Assembly (NCBI RefSeq): GCF_027943255.1
Contig: NC_072894.1
Span: forward strand, 135,461,601-135,525,600
Source: Anastrepha obliqua
Lineage: Eukaryota > Arthropoda > Insecta > Diptera > Tephritidae
Length of the DNA stretch: 64,000 bases
Direction: 5' to 3'
Made by a program: the position numbers and the translations under genes. The notes under the pieces were generated by a model that did no database searches, was not told the origin of the DNA, and worked only from the letters and a program-made list of their open reading frames with translations. Position 1 is the stretch's first letter. The number at the start of each line of letters is the position of its first letter. Shown here one piece after another: positions 12,346 to 23,065 of the stretch.

Positions 12346-13494
12346 ATAAGTATATGTGCTGCCCAATCATTAATTTTCTTTGTTTATTTGGCATCAGCGC
12401 CTGAATAGTAAATTACAGATTACAGAATTACACAGCCTGCCCACATCGGCCCATAACTACGAGAAGGCCTTACAGTCATATATCGCATCCGCAACCAACT
12501 AACTATTACAAGTACAAAAATGGATTAAATTCACAACTAAACCACACAAATTCAAAATTAAATTCAAAACAAACCCACATAAACTGCGAAGTATATTTGC
12601 TCTTTATAATACCCGGCATTTTCTCGTACGTGCCACCAAAAAAAAAACCGAAACCACTAGAAAAATAATAGTTTGTTAATTACCTGTTACCAGTTTGCTG
12701 TATGAACATTGGTGGCAAAACACTTAGAAATGTGTGCCCTACAATAACACAAGCGAACACAATGCCAAACTAGAGGCCACAGCGGCTGGCAATTTTCAGC
12801 AAGTTTTGAGCCACAACAAAAGTCCACTTCCACTACGCCTTCCTCATTGCGTTATTTTCCCCTCGGCCAGGCCACCTATTAATTTGTTTGTGCAGAAAGT
12901 TAATAGTGCCAAACTTTAACAGAATGTTAACAATTAAAAACAGTGCAGAAATATGTACGTTTACTGTTAAGCTCCGCACGCCGTACTTTTCAAAGTAGGT
13001 CGCATCAAAGTTGCGCTAAAATGTAAATAAAAATTAAAAGTTGCTGTTCATTCTCAAGTTTCTAAACCATCGACAGGCGACTGGGTATTAAAAATTATAG
13101 ACATTCGAGTCTTACATCGCAGTTAATTACAACAGTTGACAAATAACGAATACTGCTTCGGTTATTTGCGACGCAACGAATTCTATTGTGACTTTGTTAT
13201 TGAGCCATAGCAAATTTCGCTCACTTACCTGCACATAAATAGTAATTTCAAACTTACTAATTTGTGAACTGGAACAAATCTGAAGTAAAATATTTAAGTG
13301 CCATTTTATTAAATGAATTTCAATGGCAAGCAAGTAGTGAGGCGGGTTACGCTAGGTCAGGTTCCGTCTATTTCAACACTTTGCTTTACGAATTTCGCGA
13401 ACATGTTTTCTTTTTTTTCAATTTAAATTTCCACAGTTTTGAGACGTTGCTCTGGCGCGTTAAAGTATTCATGATAATTTGACAAACTTTACTG
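12346..13494. other. AT-rich stretch without a recognised gene
   Basis: Nothing recognised on either strand. Confidence 0.4.
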
Positions 13495-13583
13495 AACAGA
13501 AATGTCAACACAGTTTGCCTTTCTTAGCTGCCAAACCATAGTTATCGATGTCGAGAGTTCTCACGCAGCTAAACAAACAACCG
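13495..13583. repeat. About 90-bp dispersed repeat, copy 2
   Basis: Direct-orientation partner of 10845-10934. Shared words are AACAGAAATGTCA, CACAGTTTGCC, TAGTTATCGAT and AGTTCTCA.GCAGCTAAA. Both copies are preceded by a short stretch containing GTTTG or ACAAAC. Confidence 0.75.
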
Positions 13584-14519
13584 ATACAGAGGTAAAAAAA
13601 AAACAAATAAAATACTATGCGAAAAATAATGAAAAGTAAAAATTAAATATATTTCATTATATTTTAAATGCGCACTCCTTTGTGATTTATTCCCTATATA
13701 AATAAATAAGCAGGGCTTTAGAAAACGATTAAATTAAATTTTACTTAGGTATACAAACAAACATTGCATATGAGCATTTTGCAGCATATTTAGTTGGAAA
13801 ACAATGGTTTCAACTTTGTCACAACAACAAGTATGTATGCAAAAGTGTAATGCGATTTTCATTGTTTTCTTTTGCATTACAAGTCGCATTGTTTTTCTCT
13901 AAAGTTGTGGCAGACCAGTAGAAAAGGCGCTGTAGTGCGTAAAAGCGAATAAAATGCTTTCTATATATGTATGTATGAATTTTAACACTTGTGCGCTATA
14001 TACATACTTTATTTATGTACGTAAATAAATACCCCGCAGGTAAACTTCTGTTTTCGTCTCGAATAAATTCGGAATAATTTGGAAATAATACTGAATAGAA
14101 CGGATGCACCCTGCTTCTCTCTGCATGCGCTCTCCTTTATTTTGGGCTTCATATTTACTTAAACTTGTGATAAATTTGAGACCACTGTCGGATCGCATTT
14201 TTCTCCATATTACCAAACTGTTAAGTTATGCCCAGTTATGCATAAGAGGTGCGAAGTGGTTCGCAATTAAGGACAAATGCTGCACCAATCATCCAAATAC
14301 AACTCAAGACACGAAGCATAGAATCGAGGCTCCTATTCGTGAGGTAACTCGCGCAAATGTACTGAAAAACTTGGTTCCATGAAAAGCTAAATAAGTATGG
14401 ATAAAGGGCGGTACACATGCCACTCAAAGTATTCCAAAAAAAAAATTTACCCATATTTTATTTATAGCCGCAAATTACAAAAAATTTACTGAATCGCTTA
14501 TATCGTTCGAAATACAGAA
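13584..14519. other. AT-rich stretch without a recognised gene
   Basis: Nothing recognised; short poly-A and TATGTATG-type runs. Confidence 0.4.
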
Positions 14520-14890
14520 GTGTGGGACTTCAGTTGGTGTACTAACATGGCGCTGCCTAGTTGCAGGCGCTGCCTAGTTGCAGGCGCTGCTTACAAACTA
14601 AATCTAACTCTTAACGATGCTTGCAGGAAATTTAAGGAAGTGGGTACAAAAGAAACCTTGGAGTATCTTCTAGACTGTTATCCAGCTCTCTCGAAAACAC
14701 CTGGGCACTCTCAGTTTTCAAAGGCTAGAATGTACCCTTGAACTGGAGCTTGAGTGACTCCTAAAATTCGCGTACAATTCACGCATCTTGAGCTATTTTC
14801 GCCAAAAATAGGACTCTGATCTGGTATCACTATGGATCAAAATGGTCCTTGCGTGACTTCGGCTAGCCAGTATAGCCTAACCTAACTTGC
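14520..14890 (+). mobile_element. LINE C-terminal fragment with 3' end
   Basis: Contains CRKFKEVGTKETLEYLLDCY followed by PALSKTPG. This is the eroded Cys-His block downstream of RNase H in LINE polyproteins (usually C-x2-C-G..E..EHLL..CPAL). A 15-base word, GGCGCTGCCTAGTTG, is tandemly duplicated with overlap at about 14549-14588. The fragment ends in GCCTAACCTAAC at about 14874-14885, like the LINE tail near 23050. Confidence 0.6.
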
Positions 14891-14989
14891 ACTGACACAA
14901 GAGTGTATGTAGCTCAAAACCTGAGTAAATAAAATAGACACTTTGTACACGTTTTTACTCTGGTAGGGTGAAATAGACCCTAGTCAGAC

Positions 14990-15240
14990 TCCTGGCCACC
15001 ACAGCCGCGGAAATTGGCTTATAGTATGGAGGCGGTAAATTCTGGATTCAATCACTTCCTCGGAGATAAAACATAAAAAAAACTTCTAAGAGCTGTCACC
15101 ATGAGATTGGCAATGGTAAGCCTCTGAGCACATTTTCGCCATAAAAAGTCTCTCGCCAAAAATCTTTGCAACTCGTATGCAGAAGTAAGCTTTGGGGTCG
15201 TAAATTTTTAAGTTAGTATCAAAGTAAATTTGATCTAAGC
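14990..15240 (+). mobile_element. Probable diverged copy of the tRNA-derived SINE
   Basis: The stretch GCAATGGTAAGCCTCTGAGC, then TTTTCGCCATAAAAAGTCTC, then a CTCGTATGCAG-like block follows the word order of the SINE body (GGCAATGGCAAACCTCCGAG, TTTCTGCCATGAAAAAGCTC). The tRNA-like head is not recognisable. It could be a related SINE family rather than an old copy of the same one. Confidence 0.4.
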
Positions 15241-15323
15241 ACCTAACCTACAACTATGTAAAATGGTGGTACATGTGGTTCTTATTTTAGCCGTCTTGCG
15301 TAATATATATACATATATACAGG

Positions 15324-15642
15324 GCCGCCGTAGCCGAATGGGTTGGTGCGTGATTACCATTCGGAATTCACAGAGAGGTCGTTGGTTCGAATCTCGGTGA
15401 AAGCAAAATTAATAAAAACATTTTTCTAATAGCGGTCGCCCCTCGGCAGGCAATGGCAAACCTCCGAGTGTATTTCTGCCATGAAAAAGCTCCTCATAAA
15501 AATATCTGCCGTTCGGAGTCGGCTTGAAACTGTAGGTCCTTCCATTTGTGGAACAACATCAAGACGCACACCACAAATAGGAGGAGGAGCTCGGCCAAAC
15601 ACCTAACAGAAGTGTACGCGCCAATTATTTATTTTTTTATTA
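15324..15642 (+). mobile_element. tRNA-derived SINE, full-length copy
   Basis: A tRNA-like head starts GCCGCCGTAGCCGAATGGGT. It has an A box-like stretch (TAGCCGAATGGG, about 15331-15342) and a B box (GGTTCGAATCT, 15384-15394), as expected for an internal RNA polymerase III promoter. The body is unrelated to tRNA. The 3' end is CTCGGCCAAA (15590-15599), then ACGCGCCAATTA (15616-15627) and a T-rich tail. It differs from the copy at 18037 at only a handful of sites. It is followed tail-to-tail by an inverted piece of the same tail. Confidence 0.9.
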
Positions 15643-15728
15643 TAATTGGCCAGTACCCCCTTTTTGGGTGATTGGTTGAGCTCCTCCTCGTATTTGTGAA
15701 GTGCGTCTTGATGTTTTTCACAAATGGA
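15643..15728 (-). mobile_element. Inverted copy of the SINE-type 3' tail
   Basis: On the minus strand this reads TCCATTTGTGAAAAACATCA, then AGACGCACTTCACAAATACG, AGGAGGAGCTC and GGCCAATTATAATAA. It matches the last third of the SINE at 15324-15642. The sharing starts abruptly at TCCATTTGTG, next to a reverse-transcriptase fragment. It is either an inverted partial SINE or the genuine 3' end of the adjoining LINE. Confidence 0.75.
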
Positions 15729-15965
15729 GGCGTAATATGCCTTCCTAAATATAAGGACTCGTTTACTTTTTCAACTGGTTGTCCAGATAGGACGAAGCCT
15801 GTGTGCTGCTGAGTATTCACCCTCAAAGATTTTGTTTCAGAAACATTTATTTTGAATTCAGTATGGCTTTTACAGTGCGTCAGTTCATCGAGTTGCAGCT
15901 GCGTGCTCTCCTGGTTTTAACACAGCTGAGCTATGCCATCAGCATAGTCTGGATCGTTCATATAT
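15729..15965 (-). mobile_element. LINE reverse-transcriptase fragment
   Basis: Minus-strand translation gives DYADGIAQL, a degraded YADD motif C with the second Asp changed to Gly. It then gives LQLDELTHC, FKINVSETKSLRVNT and SGQPVEKVNESLYLGR. The order YADD, K.NV.KTK, V.....YLG is that of a LINE reverse transcriptase of an RTE-like lineage distinct from the copies at 40-54 kb. It ends abruptly after YLGR where SINE-type tail sequence begins. An in-frame stop follows the YADG motif. Confidence 0.75.
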
Positions 15966-18023
15966 CTCATGGCTATAGGATGCCAAACTGTACCTCTCTT
16001 CCTAGGGCAGTTTTTAAGAAGACATTGATAACAATTAAAAATTGCAAAAGAGCCAATGTGCACCCCTAACTTTACTCTATTAGTATACATCTTTCAAACA
16101 AACGCACTGAAGTTTTCTGACTGGTACTTCAAGTTTTGTAGCGAATACAATTTGAAGCAGACGCCTCAGAGTATTTTCCAGAAAATGGGGAAGCGTCAGT
16201 GTCACGTAGTCATCAAAACTGGTTTTGCTTAAAATAAACTATTACACAAACCGGAGAATAGATTTAAATTTATTAAAGCTGTTTTTTTATCATTTAAAAG
16301 CATCCATAAAATAAAAAATAAAAATAAAAAAAACCTGTTTTATAAAATTTTGCCACGGGCTTGTCAGAGAGCCCAGTTATTTCAATTGTGTGTAAGTATT
16401 TCGACATGAAAAAGATATCCATAAGAGAGGTGCCGTATTTGTGCACAACTCGCTACAAACACATTCATGCGACGTTCTTCAAAGACAGAGCCATTCGTTC
16501 TTCTCATTTAAAAATGCTCGATTTTATTTTATATACCATATTAATTATACAATACTACACTGTACGTACATATATATAGTACGAGTATATTTTCCAGCTT
16601 CATTCGACGCGCTTAGTTTTGGGTCCAAATGAGCAGGTGTCTCGCGTTCTGCTCGTGGTCGAGAGCAAATATATTTTTCCTTACACATTTGTGTGCGTCA
16701 AAGTGTTTCATGAGTGGTCCGTTTTGTGTGTCATACTTACATATAAGTATACATATATGTAGAAAAGTTGCATATATATTTTTCTGACTAACAAGTAGGA
16801 AAGTACAAATAACAGAGGAAGTCCACAATTGTTTCTCATTAAAGTCAAAAGGCAAAAGTTGCCACAATTTCTGCGCTAAGCGGCTTCCACACGACCGGCA
16901 GCGTGAGGGCGTATAAATGTATGCATAAATATTTTTCCATGTTATGCTTATAAATATTTAAGTAAATATGTTTGTTTGCATATCTTTGAAAATTTAAATA
17001 ATGTCAACATTTGTTGATTTGTTGGTTTGTTTATTTATGCTTTGGTGTCAAGCGTCCTGTACGCCTTACTGCAGGGCTTACTTGCCATATACCGCATGCC
17101 ACATGCCACTAGGGAATCCGGAGTTTTCAGTGTGCGAAGAATTCTCAAGCGCAGAGTCACCGTTATTAAATATTCATGTTCTTGTGTGCTGCTACTGTTG
17201 CAAAAGCGGCAGCGGCTGCTCGCAGTCTGGTGGCTGGTTGGTGGTAGGTTTGTGACCGCTTGAGGCCACAGATGATGTTATTTGCTTAGTCCCGGTGCAC
17301 CACAACGTTTTTCTTTGCTGCTCTGCTAAGTATGGTTTCTTTTATTTTTTATTTTGTTCATGAATTTATTTTTAAATGTTGCTTATGGTGTATTTTTTTT
17401 CAGGTCTCATTGTATTTATGGCTTCTAAATTCTTTGTTTTGCATTTAAATTCTCTGATTGCATTTGGTTACTTTTTTCAAATATTTGTATTACTTTTTTG
17501 TTCTGCTTTATTTTTATGCATTTTATCTCAACTTTCTTCAGTATACTACTACACTGGAGTTCGTTTTCACTACGGCGTCTTCTTTAGCTGACTGTTATCC
17601 TCAGTCTTCCATTCCATGTTATAGCAGCTTAGAATTTTAGTTGACCACTTCCAATGTACTCCATTTTTTATTGCCCTTAAAACGTTCATGGAAATGTTGC
17701 ACCACCGATGCGTCCAGCATTTGGGCTGGCATTGCAATAATAGACTGTGCAACAGCTAGAAAAAGACAAAGCGGTAAACAAATAATATTGGAAAATGACA
17801 AAGCGGCTCAGAAATTAGGAAAAATGAAGAGATGTAGAATATTAGATCAACCGGTTTGTGCCTAAACTTTGTTTTTTTAATTTCGCACACCAATTAGAAA
17901 ACAGGTAAAGCTGTAGAATACTGGATCATCTACCAGCCTAAACATCCAAATTTTTTTTCAATGTTGCGTTGAAATTTTGCTCATTTGGTCTCACATTGAA
18001 GTGATGTCCAGAAACTGGACCCG
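15966..18023. other. AT-rich stretch without a recognised gene
   Basis: No gene recognised. Frames such as 17001-17255 (Cys-rich) and 17376-17640 show no family resemblance and lie in T-rich sequence. Confidence 0.4.
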
Positions 18024-18036
18024 TATATGTTCGCTA
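18024..18036. repeat. SINE target-site duplication, left copy
   Basis: TATATGTTCGCTA, identical to 18361-18373 on the other side of the SINE. Confidence 0.9.
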
Positions 18037-18360
18037 GCCGCCGTAGCCGAATGGGTTGGTGCGTGATTACCATTCGGAATTCACAGAGAAGTCGTTGGTT
18101 CGAATCTCGGTGAAAGCAAAATTAATAAAAACATTTTTCTCATAGCGGTCGTCCCTCGGCAGGCAATGGCAAACCTCCGAGTGTATTTCTGCCATGAAAA
18201 AGCTCCTCATAAAAATATCTGCCGTTCGGAGTCAGCTTGAAACTGTAGGTCCCTCCATATGTGGAATAACATCAAGACGCACACCACAAATAGGAGGAGG
18301 AGCTCGGCCAAACACCTAACAGAAGTGTACGCGCCAATTATTTATTTTATTTTTTTTTTT
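18037..18360 (+). mobile_element. tRNA-derived SINE, complete copy with target-site duplication
   Basis: Complete SINE: A box-like TAGCCGAATGGG (18044-18055), B box GGTTCGAATCT (18098-18108), the same body as 15324-15642, 3' blocks CTCGGCCAAA (18303-18312) and ACGCGCCAATTA (18329-18340), and a T-rich tail. It is flanked by the 13-bp direct repeat TATATGTTCGCTA at 18024-18036 and 18361-18373. The repeat fixes both ends and shows insertion by target-primed reverse transcription. Pol III transcription is inferred from the boxes. Confidence 0.93.
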
Positions 18361-18373
18361 TATATGTTCGCTA
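18361..18373. repeat. SINE target-site duplication, right copy
   Basis: TATATGTTCGCTA, identical to 18024-18036. Confidence 0.9.
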
Positions 18374-19691
18374 CTACCATAATCGCTTGGTTCAGCTATT
18401 GGCTATTCAACAATCTAAAACGGTCACTGAAAAGTAGATAGCTCCGTGAGTTGAAGGTATTTTCGGAAATCGAGTTTAGCAACAGTAAAAGAAGCATTTA
18501 AAGCACTTTTAAAGCAACACAATTAATTTGCAAGAATAAGTAAAGAAGCGATTCGTTCACATTTTTCGTTACTTAACATTTTATTTACCACATATCGATT
18601 TCTTAATACTATTTGGTACACTAATACTGATTGTTACTGTTTCCAAAGCTTCGCAATCACTCGGCCTACACAGCGTATGAGCAACCTGCACGTGAAGGAA
18701 ATCTTTCGACAATCAAAATGCCAAAATATATACATGCAATACAAACAAATTAAATTAAACGCTTCAACCTTTCATCGCAATGCCTATTGCATCTAAAGGC
18801 TTCATATAATTGCCATAATTAATTTCAAATCGCCTGCACTCACTTGGCACAATTCTACGCATTTCACTAAAAACCCGACTCTACCATTCAACTTTATCTG
18901 CATTGCATACTGAATGCGCTGGCATATTATGGCGTATGAATGTTTATATACTTATGTATAGGCGCTTTTCGCATAAATTTGCATATGCAAATATCATACA
19001 TAAAATCCATTTCAATTGTATTAAGTACTTAGAGTATTAAATTTTGATGCCTTTCTAAATGATACTGCAGGCATTTTGCATTTTCCAGACTTGCATTGCG
19101 ACCAACTAACTCACCCACATACTTAAAACTTGGACTCGCACTGATTCATTATGCAAAGCGGAAATGAGCGTGCAGTTAGCTTTTTATATGCATATGTAAG
19201 CAGCTGTGTATGTATTTACGTACATTTGTGGGGTCATAATTCTGCTCGTTGTAGATACCTTATAATCAGCAGAAATGGTGCAGTTGCTTTGTTTGAACAT
19301 AAATACTTGGTATATAACATACAACTGTGTATGTACTTATAAAAGGTATATGCGCTGGCTCGGTATTTCAACCTCATCTCAATTGTCTTGCATGGAATAT
19401 CAAATATTTAAAAAAAATACGCTCATATATTTACAACAAAAACCGTAATAGTAATTATAATAATAATAATTATCCAAACTTTGTGCAAAAATTATAAAAA
19501 TTAAAATTCTGCAAATTTGTTCCAATATTCCAAAATGTTTAATCAAAAATGTTAGAATAATGTTTGGTGTGCAATTTTATAGCCCTTTCAATTCTAGCTA
19601 CTAGTTAGTAGTTGATTTTTGAGAATTTTATTTTTTATGTTATCGAACACACTTTGTATGGAAGAAATGCGTAACATACATTAATTGCTGA
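18374..19691. other. AT-rich stretch without a recognised gene
   Basis: Nothing recognised on either strand. Confidence 0.4.
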
Positions 19692-19693
19692 TA

Positions 19694-19721
19694 CGAGGGG
19701 TGCCTTTTATATTCCGGGATT
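19694..19721 (+). repeat. mariner terminal inverted repeat (left, 3' side of the gene)
   Basis: CGAGGGGTGCCTTTTAT is perfect against the other end for 17 bases, followed by a mismatched stretch and GGAT. Transposase binding site by family analogy. Confidence 0.9.
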
Positions 19722-19758
19722 AGAGAACAAAAACAAATTTTAATCATCGAAAATCACT

Positions 19759-20811
19759 TTATTGTTTTTCAAAATATTCTCCATGAAGATCTATACACTT
19801 TTGCATGCGTTTGAACCAATTGTCGAAGCACTTTTGCCACTCTGAATGAGGTACCTCCAAAACATGCATTCTGAATGCCGCAACCGCTTCTTCAGGTATC
19901 GAAAAACGTTGACCTCTGAGTTTGTTTTTTACGTACGGGAATAAAAAGAAGTCATTCGGTGTCAAGTCAGGACTATACGGCGGATGACCCATTAATTCGA
20001 TGTTTTGGGTGCTCAAAAATGCAGTTGTTTGAGCCGATGTGTGAGAGCTCGCATTGTCCTGGTGAAGAGTGATCCGTCTTTGGCGATTGGTTTTTCTAAT
20101 TTCTTGGAAGACAACTGGCAAACAAATGGTTGTGTACCACTCAGAATTTACTGTTCTGCGTTGTTCTAGTGGTACGGTTGCGACATGTCCAGTTTTTCCG
20201 AAAAAACAGGCGACCATTTGCTTGGGAGTGCTTCGTGCGCGAACAACTTTTGTTGGATTTGGCTCATCTTGAAACACCCATACAGTCAACTGCTGTTTAC
20301 TTTCGGGCTCATACGCGTAAATCCATGATTCATCACCTGTCACGATGTCATAGACGTGTTTCGAAGCCCCGCGATCGTATTTTTTGAACATTTCCTTCGA
20401 CCAATCGACACGAGCCTTTTTTTGAGCGATTGACAAATTGTGTCGGATCCAACGCGAACAAATTTTTTTGACAGTCAAATGTTTATGCAATATTGAATGT
20501 ATGCTAGTCCTACTAATGCCTAAGATTGTCTCAATTTCACGATAGGTCACATGACGATCTTGCAATATCAGTTCGCGCACAGCATCAATGGTTTTCGGAA
20601 CAACAACTGATTTTGGACGACCATCACGAAATTCGTCTTGAAGTGAACTACGACCACGATTGAATTCACCATACCATCGATAAACACTGGTCCTTGATTG
20701 AGCTTCATCGCCAAAAAATGAATTAAGTTCATCCATGCAATGTTGCTGAGTTAATCCACGTCGAAAGTTGTAAAAAATAATCGCACGAAAATGTTCACGA
20801 TTTAATTCCAT
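19759..20811 (-). CDS. mariner transposase, uninterrupted
   Basis: 350 residues, the usual mariner length, with no stop or frame break. The N-terminal half (about 1-115) holds the paired helix-turn-helix DNA-binding region (YRWYGEFNRGR at 44-54, DGRPKS at 63-68, YREIETILGIS at 90-100). The inter-domain linker, usually WVPHEL, reads WIRHNL at 121-126, so its conserved Pro is Arg here. The catalytic triad is complete: D160 in TGDESW, D252 in HQDN and D287 in YSPDLTPND. There are 34 residues between the second and third Asp, the mariner D,D34D signature. It cuts and rejoins the element at TA sites in the nucleus. The ATG at 20811 fits the family start (MELNREHFR). Intactness suggests a young copy; activity is not shown and the linker change could weaken it. 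Subfamily not assigned. Confidence 0.95.
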   Translation of the reverse strand: MELNREHFRAIIFYNFRRGLTQQHCMDELNSFFGDEAQSRTSVYRWYGEFNRGRSSLQDEFRDGRPKSVVVPKTIDAVRELILQDRHVTYREIETILGISRTSIHSILHKHLTVKKICSRWIRHNLSIAQKKARVDWSKEMFKKYDRGASKHVYDIVTGDESWIYAYEPESKQQLTVWVFQDEPNPTKVVRARSTPKQMVACFFGKTGHVATVPLEQRRTVNSEWYTTICLPVVFQEIRKTNRQRRITLHQDNASSHTSAQTTAFLSTQNIELMGHPPYSPDLTPNDFFLFPYVKNKLRGQRFSIPEEAVAAFRMHVLEVPHSEWQKCFDNWFKRMQKCIDLHGEYFEKQ

Positions 20812-20957
20812 TTTTGGACCGAGATGAATCTTTTAAGTTACTGTAAACAACACAAAAAGCGCTGGTATTTCAAAACGTTCTGAGTACGTAAAAGCCAAAA
20901 AATGTCAAACTTTGCCATACAGCTGTCAGTTGCCAGATGGCAACACCAGGGTTGTCA

Positions 20958-20985
20958 AATCCTGCCAAATAAAAGGCACCCCTCG
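20958..20985 (-). repeat. mariner terminal inverted repeat (right, 5' side of the gene)
   Basis: Reverse complement of the left repeat, perfect over the outer 17 bases and followed by TA. Confidence 0.9.
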
Positions 20986-20987
20986 TA

Positions 20988-22539
20988 TTAGTGACCTTAA
21001 CTCAATCGAAAATGTATATATCGGTTTTCCAAAATTGAAGACAGTTTCATAGCGCTAAAACCCTTAGAAGTGCGACTATTAACGGATGTTAAAAATTGAT
21101 CAAAATAGTATGAATCGATGCATCGGCGATCTCAACGAGTTATAATCAAAGGAGGATCCAACAACAATTATTAAGCTTCAAATTATAAATTGACTCCAAG
21201 AATTATATTTGTTTATTTTAAATATAATAATATTGGTCTAATGAGCCTAGCATTTTTTTCGTTCTGTAGATTTTACTTTTCTTAATAATTAATTTAAGTT
21301 TCATATGCTTATTTCTCGATATTTTTGAAACATTTATCCTTAAAAGTTTCGATATTAAAAACATAATTTCTTAGCCCTAATCATAAATTTCTATAATCTG
21401 AAGTTATGACCATAAATATCCAATTGAGACACAAGACTTTTTACTCTACGGGCACACTGAGAAATGTGCACGTGGCAAGTTTGTGCTTCTTATATAAAAA
21501 AATGGAAAATTTTAAATTTACAGATATGGTAGATGTGAACGTTTTTATATTTGATGTTTTATATTTGTACTGGAACAAATTCATGTACCAAATACTTGCA
21601 AACTTCTCATATTCATAAAAAATTGAAGCATTGTACAAATCAAGCGACCTTGCGACACAAAAACTAAATTCGTATACTGACAGTTAGAGACCTTAAACAG
21701 CCCTTATATACCGAACATACGCACGCATATGCAAATGCACAATTTTAGTACGAATATTGTTAAGTGCAATAGCCGCACCAGCTCTGATGCAAATGTGTTG
21801 AAATAGCTCACTTGCTTTACGCGCAGAAATTTAATTAAAATGAACCTGCCACAGATTTGTGTTGATTTGTCGTATTACTATGCCAATAATGAGCCAGTGA
21901 TAACTGCATTACTGGTAACATCATTAAATGAGACCTGTGATGCTGCTAATTAGTTATCACTTTGCGGTTGTGGAATGCATGCAGTATGGTGCTTCTTATG
22001 TGACCTGAATTTGTTTTTTTTTTTAATTTTTTACGGGTCATACTTTTATTCTGTTCTAAGACATAAAACACGTTAAGTATTTTTTTCGTATTTTAAAAAT
22101 CGCTAGTAAAAAATGAAAGTTTTTAAAAATATATTATTTTCAGAATTTTTATTATTTAAAAAAGAAAAAAGTAAAATCATAAATCAAACAATCATTATGA
22201 AAAGAATATAAATAGTTTATGCTAATAATATAGACTTGTCTGTAGTATGAAGCGGAATACCCGACAACTCCTTATAGTGCGGTCTTCATCAAAGGGCGCA
22301 AGCTACTACTTGGTCAATGTGCGGCGGTACAGTGCCCATTTTTGCGACGACTGGAACAAGAACTTACTATTATGTCGAGATGGGGGCACACTACGATCAT
22401 CATCCCCGTGGAGATTTCGTGTAGTGGGTGGTGGTGCATACAAAATCCTACCTAAAGAATCTCATAAAAGTCCAACAATTTGCTAATGTAGGAGTAGCAG
22501 GTACGCTCTGATCGACGCTTCAAGCGGCGCTGGAAGTGA
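20988..22539. other. AT-rich stretch without a recognised gene
   Basis: No gene recognised. The frame at 22247-22486 shows no family resemblance, although it lies just upstream of a LINE RNase H fragment and might be its eroded 5' continuation. Confidence 0.4.
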
Positions 22540-23065
22540 TCCTACATATTGCGCATCATCCAACGACACAACACCACATTTGGTTGGGTCCCCGGCCACT
22601 CTGGAGTGGAAGCAAACGAAAAAGCTTATGAGTTTGGAAGGAAGGGCTCTGAGCTTGACCTTCCGCGATTGGTAAAGGACATAAGCGGTCCTCTAAACAA
22701 ACTGTACACTGCGAATGACTTGAACATATTCGCGGAAACCAATGGAAGGTGGTCTCAAACTACTAACTGCAGTGTTTCCAAATTGCTTTGACCAAAACTG
22801 AATCTTAAAATAACAAAATATCTAATTGAAACGGATGAACTACCAACGTCCTCACAGGTGTTATAACGGGTCACTGCACTATTGACACCCTAGCTAGTAG
22901 AATGGGTGTAGCTCACATCGACTTCCGCAGGAGTTGTGGAGATGAAGAAGAAGAGGAGGGACTAATTACCTTCTTAAAAAGACCTAAGTGATTTAGGAGA
23001 TCAAAACAATGGGCCTTATGCGCACCGAGTGTCTTGTCTTAGATAAGCATCCTGGCTAACCTAAC
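22540..23065 (+). mobile_element. LINE fragment: RNase H C-terminus and tail
   Basis: Opens with NTTFGWVPGHSGVEANEKA, the C-terminal RNase H motif of LINE polyproteins (WVPGHSG..GNE.AD), then GRKGSELDLPRL. It continues with NGRWSQT, and across frame changes NVLTGVITGHC and RMGVAHIDFRRSCGDEEEEE, the Cys block that follows RNase H. The 3' end is GGCTAACCTAACTTAACCTA at about 23049-23069. It is a 5'-truncated dead copy. The expected Asp after GNE is replaced (ANEKAYEFG). Confidence 0.8.

Larger units (their letters stand above)
19694..20985 (-). mobile_element. Complete mariner element
   Basis: A 1292-bp element with terminal inverted repeats beginning CGAGGGGTGCCTTTTAT at both ends (19694-19710 and the complement of 20969-20985). 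The match continues imperfectly to about 28 bp. It is flanked by TA dinucleotides (19692-19693 and 20986-20987), the target duplication of Tc1/mariner elements. The single internal gene is intact and on the minus strand. Size, TIR length, TA duplication and gene layout all agree with mariner. Confidence 0.95.

Noticed and set aside
17001..17263. Cys-rich 84-codon frame suggestive of a secreted peptide
   Set aside because: No clear signal peptide and cleavage arrangement, an overlapping frame is equally open, no family match.
18037..18112. Possible functional tRNA gene (A and B boxes)
   Set aside because: The tRNA-like head continues into a repeated SINE body, is present in several copies, and one copy has a target-site duplication.
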